From positions 1-20,689 of the forward strand of contig JADLHV010000234.1 in the NCBI GenBank assembly GCA_020848595.1: a stretch of 20,689 bases of DNA, written 5' to 3'. The translations under genes were made by a program, and so were the position numbers. Each line of letters starts with the position of its first letter. Position 1 is the stretch's first letter. The stretch is from Bacteroidia bacterium (lineage in GTDB: Bacteria > Bacteroidota > Bacteroidia > NS11-12g > UBA955). The notes under the pieces are model-generated. The model worked only from the letters and a program-made list of their open reading frames with translations, searched no databases and was not told where the DNA came from. Positions 6,845 to 15,530 of the stretch are shown here, piece by piece.

Positions 6845-8533
6845 TTATCCATTCATGCTAACAAGGAACTCCTGATTACTTTTAGTACCTTCCATATATT
6901 TGAGCATTGTTTTCATGGCTTCTTCACTGTTCATATCATCCAAGTGATTTCTTAATACCCACATTTTTTGCATGTTACTATTATCAAGGAGCATATCATC
7001 TCTTCTGGTGCTTGAACTTACAATATCTATTGCTGGATAGATACGCTTATTAGAAAGTCTTCTATCCAATTGTAATTCCATGTTACCCGTACCTTTAAAC
7101 TCTTCAAAAATAACTTCATCCATTTTGCTACCTGTATCAGTCAAAGCCGTTGCAATAATGGTTAAAGAGCCACCATTTTCTATATTACGAGCAGCACCAA
7201 AGAAACGTTTAGGTTTTTGTAAAGCATTTGCATCGACACCACCTGATAATATTTTTCCTGAAGCAGGTTGAACGGTATTATAAGCACGTGCAAGTCTAGT
7301 AATTGAATCTAGTAAAATCACGACATCATGACCACTTTCAGTTAAGCGTTTAGCTTTTTCTAAAACGATATTAGCCAATTTCACATGTTTATCAGCTGGT
7401 TCATCAAAAGTACTAGCAACTACTTCAGCTTTTACACTTCTAGCCATGTCGGTAACTTCTTCTGGACGTTCGTCAATTAGAAGAATAATCATATAGATTT
7501 CAGGATGATTAGCCGCAATAGCATTGGCCAAACTTTTCAATAATTGAGTTTTACCAGTTTTTGGTTGAGCCACAATTAGGCCACGTTGTCCTTTACCAAT
7601 TGGTGACACTAAGTCAATAATACGGTTGCTATAATTATCATTTTTGTCAACCAAGTTGAGTTTTTCTTCGGGAAACAAAGGTGTTAAGTGTTCAAAAGAC
7701 ACCCTATCTCTAATTTCTTCAACAGTTTTACCATTGATGCGTTCAACTTTAACCATAGCGAAGTATTTTTCACCTTCTTTAGGAGGGCGAATTGTACATT
7801 GAACAGTATCGCCAGTTTTTAGTCCATGCGAACGTACTTGGTGAGGAGCTAAATACACATCATCAGGAGAAGCCATATAATTATAATCCGAAGATCTTAA
7901 AAAGCCAAAGCCATCTTGCACAACTTCTAATACACCTTGAGTAGTAACAACACCTTCCATTTCTAGAAGTTGTTGTATTCTATCGCGTTTAGCTGCTTCT
8001 CTTTCTTGGCGTTCACGATCCATGCGTTCACGCTCTATTCTTTGCTGTTCTTGTTGTTTTTGTTGTTCTTCGGAAGGTTGTTTATGTTGATGTTTTGGTT
8101 TTTCAACTTGATTTTCCTGAACAGGCATTTGATTATTAATTGGAGCGGCTTCCATGATAGGTTCTATTTCCTCCACTTGAGGAATATTTACTTCATTTTC
8201 CATTTCAATTAATTGCTCATTACTATCATTATTAGAGGTTTCGAGCATTTCAATTTCCTTTTCAGCATCATTTTTTTCTTTAGTATGCTTTTTAGAATCG
8301 TTTTGCTCTTTAGGTTTCTTAGATTTAGGGCCTCTTTTTTTCTTTGTAGAGTCCTCATTACCAATAGAATCATTTGATGAATCTTCAGTATTAGAATCAA
8401 TTCCAGATTCCAATGCAGAAAGTCTTTTGGTTAGTTCTTCCTTGCTCATCTCGTTGGCACCTTCTATGCCTAATGCATTACCGATTATTCTGAGCTCTTC
8501 AATCGGCTTGCTCAATAAGTCTTTGTTATCCAT
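6845..8533 (-). CDS. rho: transcription termination factor Rho with disordered insert
   Basis: This is a 562-residue Rho; E. coli Rho is 419. Residues 1-41 are the SAP-like Rho_N domain (LLSKPIEELRIIGNALGI). Residues 42-195 are a charged, low-complexity insert: acidic Ser/Asn-rich, then a basic KKKRGPKSKKPK stretch, then Gln/Glu/Arg-rich (EEQQKQQEQQRIERERMDRE). Residues 198-275 are the RNA-binding cold-shock-like domain (VVQDGFGFLRSSDYNY). The hexameric ATPase follows with P-loop AQPKTGKTQ (322-330), IDERPEEVTD (352-361), Walker B VVILLDSITRLARAYN (403-418) and the Q-loop GGVDANALQKPKRFFG. All catalytic parts are intact. A long disordered insert is characteristic of Bacteroidota Rho and is known in Bacteroides to drive phase separation. 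It lies 156 nt downstream of the mlaD-like gene on the same strand. Confidence 0.98.
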   Translation of the reverse strand: MDNKDLLSKPIEELRIIGNALGIEGANEMSKEELTKRLSALESGIDSNTEDSSNDSIGNEDSTKKKRGPKSKKPKEQNDSKKHTKEKNDAEKEIEMLETSNNDSNEQLIEMENEVNIPQVEEIEPIMEAAPINNQMPVQENQVEKPKHQHKQPSEEQQKQQEQQRIERERMDRERQEREAAKRDRIQQLLEMEGVVTTQGVLEVVQDGFGFLRSSDYNYMASPDDVYLAPHQVRSHGLKTGDTVQCTIRPPKEGEKYFAMVKVERINGKTVEEIRDRVSFEHLTPLFPEEKLNLVDKNDNYSNRIIDLVSPIGKGQRGLIVAQPKTGKTQLLKSLANAIAANHPEIYMIILLIDERPEEVTDMARSVKAEVVASTFDEPADKHVKLANIVLEKAKRLTESGHDVVILLDSITRLARAYNTVQPASGKILSGGVDANALQKPKRFFGAARNIENGGSLTIIATALTDTGSKMDEVIFEEFKGTGNMELQLDRRLSNKRIYPAIDIVSSSTRRDDMLLDNSNMQKMWVLRNHLDDMNSEEAMKTMLKYMEGTKSNQEFLVSMNG

Positions 8534-8651
8534 TGCGTTGTGGAAAAGTAAATATCTTTGTTTTAAAAACAGTTAAATGATTTGGCAAAGTTTGTGGGGG
8601 TGTTGAAAATTGATTTCTAAGACAAGAAGAATTCCTGCTTCAACACTGCAA

Positions 8652-8670
8652 TGATAATAAATTATTATCA
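8652..8670. repeat. 19-bp perfect palindrome between mlaD-like gene and rho
   Basis: TGATAATAA and TTATTATCA flank a single central A. It lies 19 nt downstream of the MCE gene stop and about 120 nt before the rho start. No T-run follows on either strand, so it looks more like an operator than a terminator. Its half-sites resemble Fur-type TGATAAT, but the central spacing is 5 rather than 1. Confidence 0.45.
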
Positions 8671-8689
8671 ATTAAAAAATTATTTTTAA

Positions 8690-9658
8690 CTAGTTGTTTG
8701 CCTTGTCACTAGCATCCATAGCCTTTTTTCTTTGGCCTTTGGTAAACGGTATTGGTAGATACTTTTGGGGGAATTTCTGTAAATCTTTAAGTAATTTGTC
8801 AAGTTCTGCTGCCGTATTATTTAAGTTATTATAAAGTGCTTTGTCGTTGACTAATAATCCTAAACTACCTTCACCTTTATTAATTTTATCCATCACTTCA
8901 CTAATAGAAGCTAAGGTTTCATTTGCTTTATCTACCGTTTCTTTTAACTTTAATGCAGCAAGATTATCCGTAGTGTTTTTTAAGTTACTAAGAATTAAGC
9001 TGATTTTATCATTATTGTTCTTCAAGTTGTTGGTAATGCTCTCAACATTGCCAATAATAGAGGTGATTTTAGGTAAATTATCCTCTAACATTTTAGAGGC
9101 GTTATCACTCGTTCTTGTGAAAGATTTTAATGAACTATTCAAGTTTTTAATTGAATTATTGAGTTCACCATTTGATAATAAACTATCTAATGAAGTTACA
9201 ATACTATTGATTTTTGCATTTAACGGTTTTAAGACATTACTAACCGACTCAAGGATAGTAGTATCTTTTATAGAAGTGAGCGTTTGACCATTATTAGCTA
9301 ACTCTTTACCATCGCTTAGAATTAAATTAAGAACCCGACCACCGAGCATACCACTTGTTGCTTTAATTGAAGAGCCTTTAGGGATATAAATATCTTCATT
9401 AATAACAAAATAAACCATAAACTGCCCTTGTGTATCACTCATTTCAATGTCTGTAACATTGCCAACTTTAAAACCATTATATAATACTGGAGTGGAAGTA
9501 CTTATTTCTTTTACATCTTCAAGTATTACATTTAAGGTGAATTTTTTTGCGAATAAGCTGCCTCTACCTGCAAGATAATTATAACCTAAAACTAGGAAGG
9601 TGATAGCGATGGCTGCTAAGGCGCCTACTTTACTTTCGTTAGATACTTTAAATGCCAT
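8690..9658 (-). CDS. mlaD: MlaD/MCE-domain lipid-transport protein
   Basis: This is a 322-residue protein anchored by one N-terminal membrane helix (about 11-30, VGALAAIAITFLVLGYNYL). A single MCE domain follows at about 37-115, with the typical VLYNGFKVGNVTDIEM and GSSIKATSGMLGGRVLNLIL segments. Residues 120-290 are a long helical coiled-coil region with Asn/Ser/Leu heptads and a GEGSLGLLVNDKALYNNLN element often seen in Bacteroidota MCE proteins. The protein should form a periplasmic hexamer that binds lipid and works with MlaE/MlaF-like ABC components to move phospholipids between membranes. Those partners are not adjacent. The start at 9658 is preceded by a promoter box 13 nt away. The symbol is by homology of the domain only. 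Confidence 0.9.
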   Translation of the reverse strand: MAFKVSNESKVGALAAIAITFLVLGYNYLAGRGSLFAKKFTLNVILEDVKEISTSTPVLYNGFKVGNVTDIEMSDTQGQFMVYFVINEDIYIPKGSSIKATSGMLGGRVLNLILSDGKELANNGQTLTSIKDTTILESVSNVLKPLNAKINSIVTSLDSLLSNGELNNSIKNLNSSLKSFTRTSDNASKMLEDNLPKITSIIGNVESITNNLKNNNDKISLILSNLKNTTDNLAALKLKETVDKANETLASISEVMDKINKGEGSLGLLVNDKALYNNLNNTAAELDKLLKDLQKFPQKYLPIPFTKGQRKKAMDASDKANN

Positions 9659-9671
9659 GAGGGTTTAAGGG

Positions 9672-9703
9672 CAAAGATAATACCATTCGCCAAATTAAAC
9701 CAA
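9672..9703 (-). promoter_or_regulatory. promoter of the MCE gene
   Basis: On the minus strand TTG (9703-9701) and TATCTTTG (9679-9672) are separated by 21 nt. The -7 box is an exact TAnnTTTG match and lies 13 nt before the ATG, giving a leader of about 8-10 nt. Confidence 0.6.
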
Positions 9704-9815
9704 TGAATAGCTATATACAATTGTTTGTGCTATGTCCTTTTTAATTGATTTTAATATGTTAGAATTGAAGTATTGTTTTTCTTAACCTGATTTTTTTCTT
9801 ATTATCGTAAACTTT

Positions 9816-11456
9816 ATGAGTAAAAAAGATCGTAAACACCCGAAGGCTTTGCCTTATTTGTTTTTTGCTGAGATGTGGGAACGTTTTGGCTATTACCTTA
9901 TTATTGGAATTTTTGTTCAGTATCTCATGGAGAAAGTAGATGGGGGAGGCTTTGCAATGGCTAAAGGAGAGGCTTATGATATTTATGGAACTTTTATAGC
10001 TTTTGTTTTTCTAACACCATTTATTGGAGGCTTGCTGGCAGATAGAAAGATAGGATATGTAAAAGCGGTTATTATAGGAGGAACTTTAATGGGTATTGGA
10101 TATTGTGGACTTTCTATTCATCATTTGGGTGTTTTTTATGTTTCATTGGCTCTTATTATCATTGGAAATGGCTTTTTTAAACCCAATATCTCTACTTTAT
10201 TAGGAAATCTTTATAATGAAGAACCCTATAAAGCTTCTAAAGATGCGGGATATAATATCTTTTATATGGGTATAAATGTCGGGGCACTTATTTGTAATTT
10301 TATAGCAGCATATTTACGCAATAAGTACGGTTGGGGATATGCTTTTTTAGGCGCTGGTTTAGGTATGTTTATTGGTATAATAGTTTTTGTTCTAGGTTTG
10401 AAAAATTATAAATCCGGCAATGTTATTAAACCTGTTACACCAGAGGACACACCGCTTAATGTTATATTTAAATTCATTTTTCTTCCTGCTATTCTTTTTG
10501 GTGCAGCAGGATGGTTCATTCCAGGTAATCTCTTAGGAAGCGATTCTTCTGATGCATTTATTTTCTCTACACTGCCAATAATTTATTTTTATTATACCTT
10601 GTATGCAAAGGCATCTGTAAAAGATAAAAAACCAATCATGGCTTTGTTAGTCGTAATGCTAGTTTCTGTTATGTTCTGGGCAGTATTTAAACAAAATGGA
10701 ACAGCTCTTACAACATGGGCTAAATATTACACTGACCGCGAAGCGCCTTCCTATGCTGTCTCTACTTTGGATGAATTAAAGCAAATGGAAACTGTTAAAA
10801 TTGAATATGGAGTGGTTGATAAGTACGATAAGGATTTTAATTTGATTAAAGAAAATAAAGAAGTTGTAAAAGAATATGGAAGGGACATTTATTTACGCAA
10901 TTCAGGGTATGATTCAAGTGAATTAAAATCGGATTTAAAAGTCATAAATACCGAATTATATCAATCTATTAATCCCTTTTGGGTTGTTTTGTTAACGCCT
11001 TTAGTTGTTGCATTCTTTTTATGGCTTAAGAAACGTGGAAAAGAGGTAAGTACACCTTCTAAAATTGCTTGGGGACTTTTTGTATCTGCTTTGTCACCCT
11101 TAGTGATGGTTGCGGCTGTAATATACTGTCATAATGGTGCCGAAAAAGCAAGCTCTTGGTGGTTGTGGGGCACTTATGGTGTGGTTACTATCGGTGAATT
11201 GTTTTTAAGTCCTATGGGTTTAAGTTTGGTTTCTAAATTAAGTCCACCACGCCTTACAGCTCTTATGATGGGTGGCTGGTTTTTAAGTACTTCAATCGGT
11301 AATAAATTGTCGGGTATTTTAGCTTCAATGTGGGATAAATATGAAGATAAGCAATGGTTTTTTATGACCAATTCATTGCTGTTATTTGGTGCCGCCATTA
11401 TAATTTTTATGTTGTTAAAATGGTTGAATAAGATTTTTAAGGAATATTCACATTAA
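9816..11456 (+). CDS. POT-family proton-dependent oligopeptide transporter
   Basis: This is a 546-residue multi-pass inner-membrane protein. The N-terminus contains the POT signature EMWERFGYY (E19, E22, R23), which couples protons to peptide transport. The PTR2 motif YNIFYMGINVGALICN occurs near residues 145-160, and KPNISTLLGNLY precedes it. About 12-14 hydrophobic segments are visible. A hydrophilic stretch at about 310-375 (WAKYYTDREAPSYAVS to YGRDIYLRNSGYDSSELK) interrupts the helices and is common in Bacteroidota members. Di- or tripeptide uptake by proton symport is expected; substrate range cannot be judged. It is monocistronic, with divergent MCE gene upstream and a 304-nt gap downstream. 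No TAnnTTTG box is seen in front of it. Confidence 0.94.
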   Translation: MSKKDRKHPKALPYLFFAEMWERFGYYLIIGIFVQYLMEKVDGGGFAMAKGEAYDIYGTFIAFVFLTPFIGGLLADRKIGYVKAVIIGGTLMGIGYCGLSIHHLGVFYVSLALIIIGNGFFKPNISTLLGNLYNEEPYKASKDAGYNIFYMGINVGALICNFIAAYLRNKYGWGYAFLGAGLGMFIGIIVFVLGLKNYKSGNVIKPVTPEDTPLNVIFKFIFLPAILFGAAGWFIPGNLLGSDSSDAFIFSTLPIIYFYYTLYAKASVKDKKPIMALLVVMLVSVMFWAVFKQNGTALTTWAKYYTDREAPSYAVSTLDELKQMETVKIEYGVVDKYDKDFNLIKENKEVVKEYGRDIYLRNSGYDSSELKSDLKVINTELYQSINPFWVVLLTPLVVAFFLWLKKRGKEVSTPSKIAWGLFVSALSPLVMVAAVIYCHNGAEKASSWWLWGTYGVVTIGELFLSPMGLSLVSKLSPPRLTALMMGGWFLSTSIGNKLSGILASMWDKYEDKQWFFMTNSLLLFGAAIIIFMLLKWLNKIFKEYSH

Positions 11457-11760
11457 ACATTCTATAGGGATATAAAATTTTTAAATGAGGGATTTAATTA
11501 CATTTAAAATTATGAGTTTTTGAGGCCTTAATTTGTAATTTAGTGCTTTGAATAAATAAGTTATTTCCACCTAAAAAATACTTATTCTGTTTGTTAGATA
11601 TTTATTTTAATTTATATTTTTTCGAAATGTAGACCTTGAAGTGTCATTTTTATTTAAAATTGAGCCTTTAAGTTTTGTGAATTGGTTCAAAAAACATATT
11701 TTTACGAAGTTATAATGTGTTAAACAACTATTTTTGGTTGAAATATGCATTTCAAGGCTT
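11457..11760. other. 304-nt AT-rich intergenic region
   Basis: I see no gene here. It contains a 7-bp inverted repeat AATAAGT/ACTTATT (11555-11561/11581-11587 region, 18-nt loop) and the promoter box at 11729. A TTG-started N-terminal extension from 11734 into the next gene is not supported, because the signal peptide begins at the ATG at 11761. Confidence 0.5.
11729..11736 (+). promoter_or_regulatory. -7 promoter box for the T9SS cargo gene
   Basis: TATTTTTG matches TAnnTTTG exactly and lies 24 nt before the ATG at 11761. No convincing -33 TTG is seen at the right distance. It also overlaps the false upstream TTG at 11734, which supports the ATG start. Confidence 0.5.
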
Positions 11761-14700
11761 ATGATTAAACGTTACCACTCTATTTTATTGTTTTTTACTA
11801 TGCTGTTCGTTTCAGCTATCAACGGACAGGTTTTAACTATTGGAAATTTAACTTTTACAGGTTCAAATTTTGCAGGTCCTGCTAATACTAGTGCAATTGC
11901 CAATGCCGCTTCTAGATATGCTTATATATATCCAGCTTCGACCGTAAGTAGTTTAAGACATAGTGATACAATTAGGAGTATTTCGTTTCATAGAAATGGT
12001 GGCGGTGGATTGTCTGGGAATTGTAATATGCGAATTTTTATGCGTATGACAGTCAATAGCAATTACGGAATTAAAAGTGTTAATTGGGTTAATCTGACAA
12101 GCACTACGGGTATGAAAAAGGTTTATGATAAAGACCCAAGTGCAGATATTGATACCATAAATGGCTGGGTAAGATTTGAATTTAGTTCGCCTTATGTTGT
12201 TGATACGGTTTTAGGTAAGAATCTCGAAATTTTGGTAGAATACACTCAGGCTTCTGCTCAAATGACCAATATTTTTTGGACTTTTGAAAGTAGTGGAACA
12301 GTTTCAGGTTTTACTTCTAATCAAACTAAATTTGTTCGTACCAATGGTGGAACATTGACAGATACAACTAATTCGAGCAGCGAGTTACATCCTACACTAC
12401 GAATTGAGTTTCCAAGGGCTAATTTTGATATGTCGGTCAATAAAGTCTACAGTTTGGGTAAATTGCCAGTCCCTCAAGGAAATCCAGATACAGTAAGGGC
12501 AATTGTACAAAATGTCGGAAAGAAAACAGCTACATTTAAATTGTTTATTGAGAGTAAAGGAGCTAATAATTTAATTGATTCTTCAACATATACTTTAAAT
12601 TCGTTAGAGGAAAAGACGTTTGCTTTGCCACTTTTATATCCTATAAATACGGGCTTAGATACTCTAACCGTTCGAATGGAGCCTGATGAGGATAATTCAA
12701 ATAATACCAGTTTAAGTTACCGTATTGCAACTGAATTTATGTATTCTTATAAGGATCCAACACGACCAATTACTGGTGGAGTTGGATTTAATGGAAGTAC
12801 GGGTGATTTTGTTGCTAAATTCTATTCTTCAAGTCAGAAATCTATCAATCAAATTGGTGTAGCCATTTCTGGGTCTAATCAACCTTTTAAACTTGGAATA
12901 TGGGCAGCAGATGGTGTAAATGGAACGCCAAAAACAATGGTATGGGAGTCGGATACTTTAATGCCTGCCCCCAATTTTATTACTCCAGTAGATCCAATAG
13001 TTTCTGTGAATGGTAATTTCTATGTTGGTGTTAGACAAATAGGAACAGTTAATGTTGGATTCGGTTATCAACCTGATGTGCCTGTGCGAAAAAATACTTT
13101 CTTTTATGCTTCACCAATGGGCGATACCAATTGGGTAGATTTTGCGCCTGATGCTCCTTTTAAATTTGTAATCGAACCGCGTATTCAAGCAGCTAATGAT
13201 GTCGCACCTTTAAGGCATGACTTCCCAAGAGATACTTTATGGTTAGCTTCAATAGGTAAAATGGCGCCTAAAGCTTCGTTTATAAACTATGGAACCAATG
13301 ATCAGACTACACCATTTTCTGTTAAAATGGATATTAAACGTTTTGGAAATCTAGAATTTAGTTCTTCACGAACTATAACTTTAGATAGCGGCGAGCGTGT
13401 TTCTCTAACTTTTGATTCAACTTTTAATCCATTGTCAGCTGGAATTTATGACGTTACAATCATTACTCGATTACCTAATGATCAAATAAAAGATAACGAT
13501 ACGCTTAAATATACTTTGGTAGTTGCAGCATTTAAAGATGTTGGCCCTGGAACTATTTTTGACCCATCAAGTGGATTCGATTATGAGCAATTTGTTGATA
13601 CTATTTATCCAACTGTATATGTTCAAAATTATGGTTTAGATAATCAAGCATTTAATGTTAGAGCAGAAATTTATGATAGTTCTATGAACTTGATTTATTC
13701 TGATGTGAAGAATTTTAATTTAACTGCTCTGAATAGTGTTTTGGCTTCATTTACTCCTTTCCCTTGCGATGTTAAAGGCTCTTATTTCTTTAGAGCTTTT
13801 TCTGAATTGGGTATTGATATAGATAAAACAAATGATACAGTAAGTAGATTCTTTAAAATAGTTAGAAGTAATGATGTCGCTATTTCTGAAATCATTTATC
13901 CTCTAAATGGCAAGAGTTTGTCGCCTCCTGTTGTGGCAAAAAAACCAGAAGCTTTATTGATAAATGTTGGAGATGCCAATCAAGGTGATGTGTTTCCTAG
14001 TTATTGCGATATCTATTATGGAGCAACTTTGGTTTATAGGGATTCTTTTATAACGAATAGTTTTAGAAATCAAGCTCAAACATTATTGTTTAAGAACTTT
14101 CAGCCTATTGCCAAGGGTTATTACAATATGAAAGTTTATTGCTCTTTACCAACAGACCAAATCCGATTTAATGATACATTGAATAGCTATTTTTCGGTAG
14201 GAGTTCCAGATGATGTTGAGCTTGTAGCAATATCTCCTGCACCTAATGATTATCTTCAAATTAATAAGAAGTATCCAACTTCTGTTACTGTGAGGAATAA
14301 TGGCTATAATCCTCAAAATACGCCATTCCCAGTAGTGTTTAAAGTTACTCAAGGTGCAAGTTTAAAGTATGTTAAAATTATTAATATGACTTTAGATAGC
14401 GGAGAAACTAAAACAGTCGATATTGATACGAGTTTACTCTTAGATAATTTGCAAGATTATAATGTAGAAGCCTTTACTTTATTGAATGTCGATTTCGTTA
14501 AGTCTAATGATACATTAAAAGGAATATATCATGTTGCCAAATCTAAGGATATAGGCGTTACTTCAATTTTATATCCTACAAATTCTGATACACTTTTAGT
14601 TAATATAGAAAACGTAAGTCCTAAAATTAGAATTGAAAATCTAGGGGATAGTTTTTTAAGTGGAACTTTTAGGGCACAAATTAGAGTCACTCATGGCCTT

Positions 14701-15504
14701 AATGGAGTAAATATTTATACTAAATTCATAGATACACAATTGATAGATTCTTCTTACTTACTATTGAATTTTCCTGCATTTAGTATAAATTCTGCCATAC
14801 CAATAAAAGTGTCTGCATGGATAGAACATCCGGAAGATCAATATAGTTTAAATGATACCGCAAGATCAGTTAGTCAGTTTTTAATTCAATATGATCCTAG
14901 AGCAATTAATATAGATACACCAATTGCTAATAAAACGTATTTGAAAAAGGATATTGATATTGTGCCTAAGGTCACTATTTCAAATTTTGGTTTATCTACT
15001 TTGCCATCGGCTTATGCTAGAGTAATTATTATGTATATTGATACAGTAACATTTTTGGGTAATGAGGTTTATAGAGACAGTGTAGAAATCAATAATTTGC
15101 CTTCTGGTGCAAGTGTGAACGTGGCCATGTTGAAAAAACTGGTTGTTAAAGATCAATTAAGTGGTCCATATAAATGTTTTGTAGAAGTATTCAGTTCAAG
15201 TGATCAAATTATGACGAATAATGTACTTCAGATTGATTTTAGAATTGATAATTCCATTGGAATTAATTCGTTGAAATTAGAAAGATTAAATATTTATCCA
15301 AATCCAAGTCACGAATTTATTACAATAGATATCAAAGAAACTAATACTGCTATGATAACATTTAAGATTATAGATATTCTTGGCAATGAAATTAAATGCT
15401 TTGACATAGACGGCGTAAATAAAGATATTTATATTGGTGATTTAACGCCTGGTGTTTATTTCCTAAAATCTGAATTTGGGTTGATAAAATTTGTTGTCGA
15501 GTAG
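11761..15504 (+). CDS. secreted T9SS protein with repeated CARDB-like Ig domains
   Basis: This is a 1247-residue exported protein. The signal peptide is residues 1 to about 22 (YHSILLFFTMLFVSAINGQ). Two beta-sandwich-like domains can be distinguished at about 11830-12415 and 12730-13185. Seven repeats of about 105-120 residues follow the CARDB/Ig pattern: one at 12421-12726 and six at 13190-15255. Each opens with a D-V/I-(A/G/E) strand and a Tyr-Pro-type turn, has a VxNxG-like element (YVQNYGL, VRNNGYN, ISNFGLS), and closes with a DQxxxNDT-type motif. The C-terminus (15270-15501) is a type A T9SS sorting domain with LNIYPNPS, IIDILGNEI and LTPGVYFLK, so it should pass the outer membrane by type IX secretion and be anchored or released. 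No enzyme motif is visible. Adhesion or a structural surface role is inferred. Confidence 0.9.
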   Translation: MIKRYHSILLFFTMLFVSAINGQVLTIGNLTFTGSNFAGPANTSAIANAASRYAYIYPASTVSSLRHSDTIRSISFHRNGGGGLSGNCNMRIFMRMTVNSNYGIKSVNWVNLTSTTGMKKVYDKDPSADIDTINGWVRFEFSSPYVVDTVLGKNLEILVEYTQASAQMTNIFWTFESSGTVSGFTSNQTKFVRTNGGTLTDTTNSSSELHPTLRIEFPRANFDMSVNKVYSLGKLPVPQGNPDTVRAIVQNVGKKTATFKLFIESKGANNLIDSSTYTLNSLEEKTFALPLLYPINTGLDTLTVRMEPDEDNSNNTSLSYRIATEFMYSYKDPTRPITGGVGFNGSTGDFVAKFYSSSQKSINQIGVAISGSNQPFKLGIWAADGVNGTPKTMVWESDTLMPAPNFITPVDPIVSVNGNFYVGVRQIGTVNVGFGYQPDVPVRKNTFFYASPMGDTNWVDFAPDAPFKFVIEPRIQAANDVAPLRHDFPRDTLWLASIGKMAPKASFINYGTNDQTTPFSVKMDIKRFGNLEFSSSRTITLDSGERVSLTFDSTFNPLSAGIYDVTIITRLPNDQIKDNDTLKYTLVVAAFKDVGPGTIFDPSSGFDYEQFVDTIYPTVYVQNYGLDNQAFNVRAEIYDSSMNLIYSDVKNFNLTALNSVLASFTPFPCDVKGSYFFRAFSELGIDIDKTNDTVSRFFKIVRSNDVAISEIIYPLNGKSLSPPVVAKKPEALLINVGDANQGDVFPSYCDIYYGATLVYRDSFITNSFRNQAQTLLFKNFQPIAKGYYNMKVYCSLPTDQIRFNDTLNSYFSVGVPDDVELVAISPAPNDYLQINKKYPTSVTVRNNGYNPQNTPFPVVFKVTQGASLKYVKIINMTLDSGETKTVDIDTSLLLDNLQDYNVEAFTLLNVDFVKSNDTLKGIYHVAKSKDIGVTSILYPTNSDTLLVNIENVSPKIRIENLGDSFLSGTFRAQIRVTHGLNGVNIYTKFIDTQLIDSSYLLLNFPAFSINSAIPIKVSAWIEHPEDQYSLNDTARSVSQFLIQYDPRAINIDTPIANKTYLKKDIDIVPKVTISNFGLSTLPSAYARVIIMYIDTVTFLGNEVYRDSVEINNLPSGASVNVAMLKKLVVKDQLSGPYKCFVEVFSSSDQIMTNNVLQIDFRIDNSIGINSLKLERLNIYPNPSHEFITIDIKETNTAMITFKIIDILGNEIKCFDIDGVNKDIYIGDLTPGVYFLKSEFGLIKFVVE
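13190..15255 (+). repeat. six tandem CARDB-like protein repeats
   Basis: Units begin at about 13190, 13534, 13867, 14208, 14545 and 14893. The closing motif is LPNDQIKDNDTL, IDIDKTNDTV, LPTDQIRFNDTL, NVDFVKSNDTL, PEDQYSLNDTA and SSDQIMTNNVL in order. The units are diverged in DNA sequence, so duplication is old. A further unit at 12421-12726 is separated from these by another domain. Confidence 0.7.
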
Positions 15505-15523
15505 AATTAAACGACTAACTTTG
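15494..15523 (+). promoter_or_regulatory. promoter of the biotin-carrier/lipoprotein operon
   Basis: TTG at 15494-15496 lies in the last codons of the preceding gene, and TAACTTTG at 15516-15523 follows after a 19-nt spacer. Both match the Bacteroidota consensus. The ATG at 15531 is 7 nt beyond the box, so the mRNA is probably leaderless or nearly so. Confidence 0.75.
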
Positions 15524-15530
15524 CCGAACG

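Noticed and set aside
7970..8212. An 80-codon Phe/Leu-rich plus-strand frame opposite rho, looking like a membrane protein
   Set aside because: It is the complement of the Gln/Glu/Lys-rich disordered insert of rho, which gives artificial hydrophobic runs.
8652..8670. Reading the palindrome as a canonical Fur box
   Set aside because: The half-sites resemble TGATAAT but the spacing is 5 instead of 1, and no iron-related gene is adjacent.
8841..9287. A 148-codon plus-strand frame opposite the MCE gene
   Set aside because: It is antisense to a well-supported coding region, Leu/Ser-rich as expected from the complement of an Asn/Leu/Ser-rich coiled coil, and has no promoter box.
11734..11760. An N-terminal extension of the T9SS protein from a TTG
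   Set aside because: The signal peptide starts at the ATG at 11761, and the TTG overlaps the -7 box.
13190..15255. A CRISPR-like or DNA-level tandem repeat
   Set aside because: The repetition is visible only in the protein pattern; the DNA units are diverged and of unequal length.
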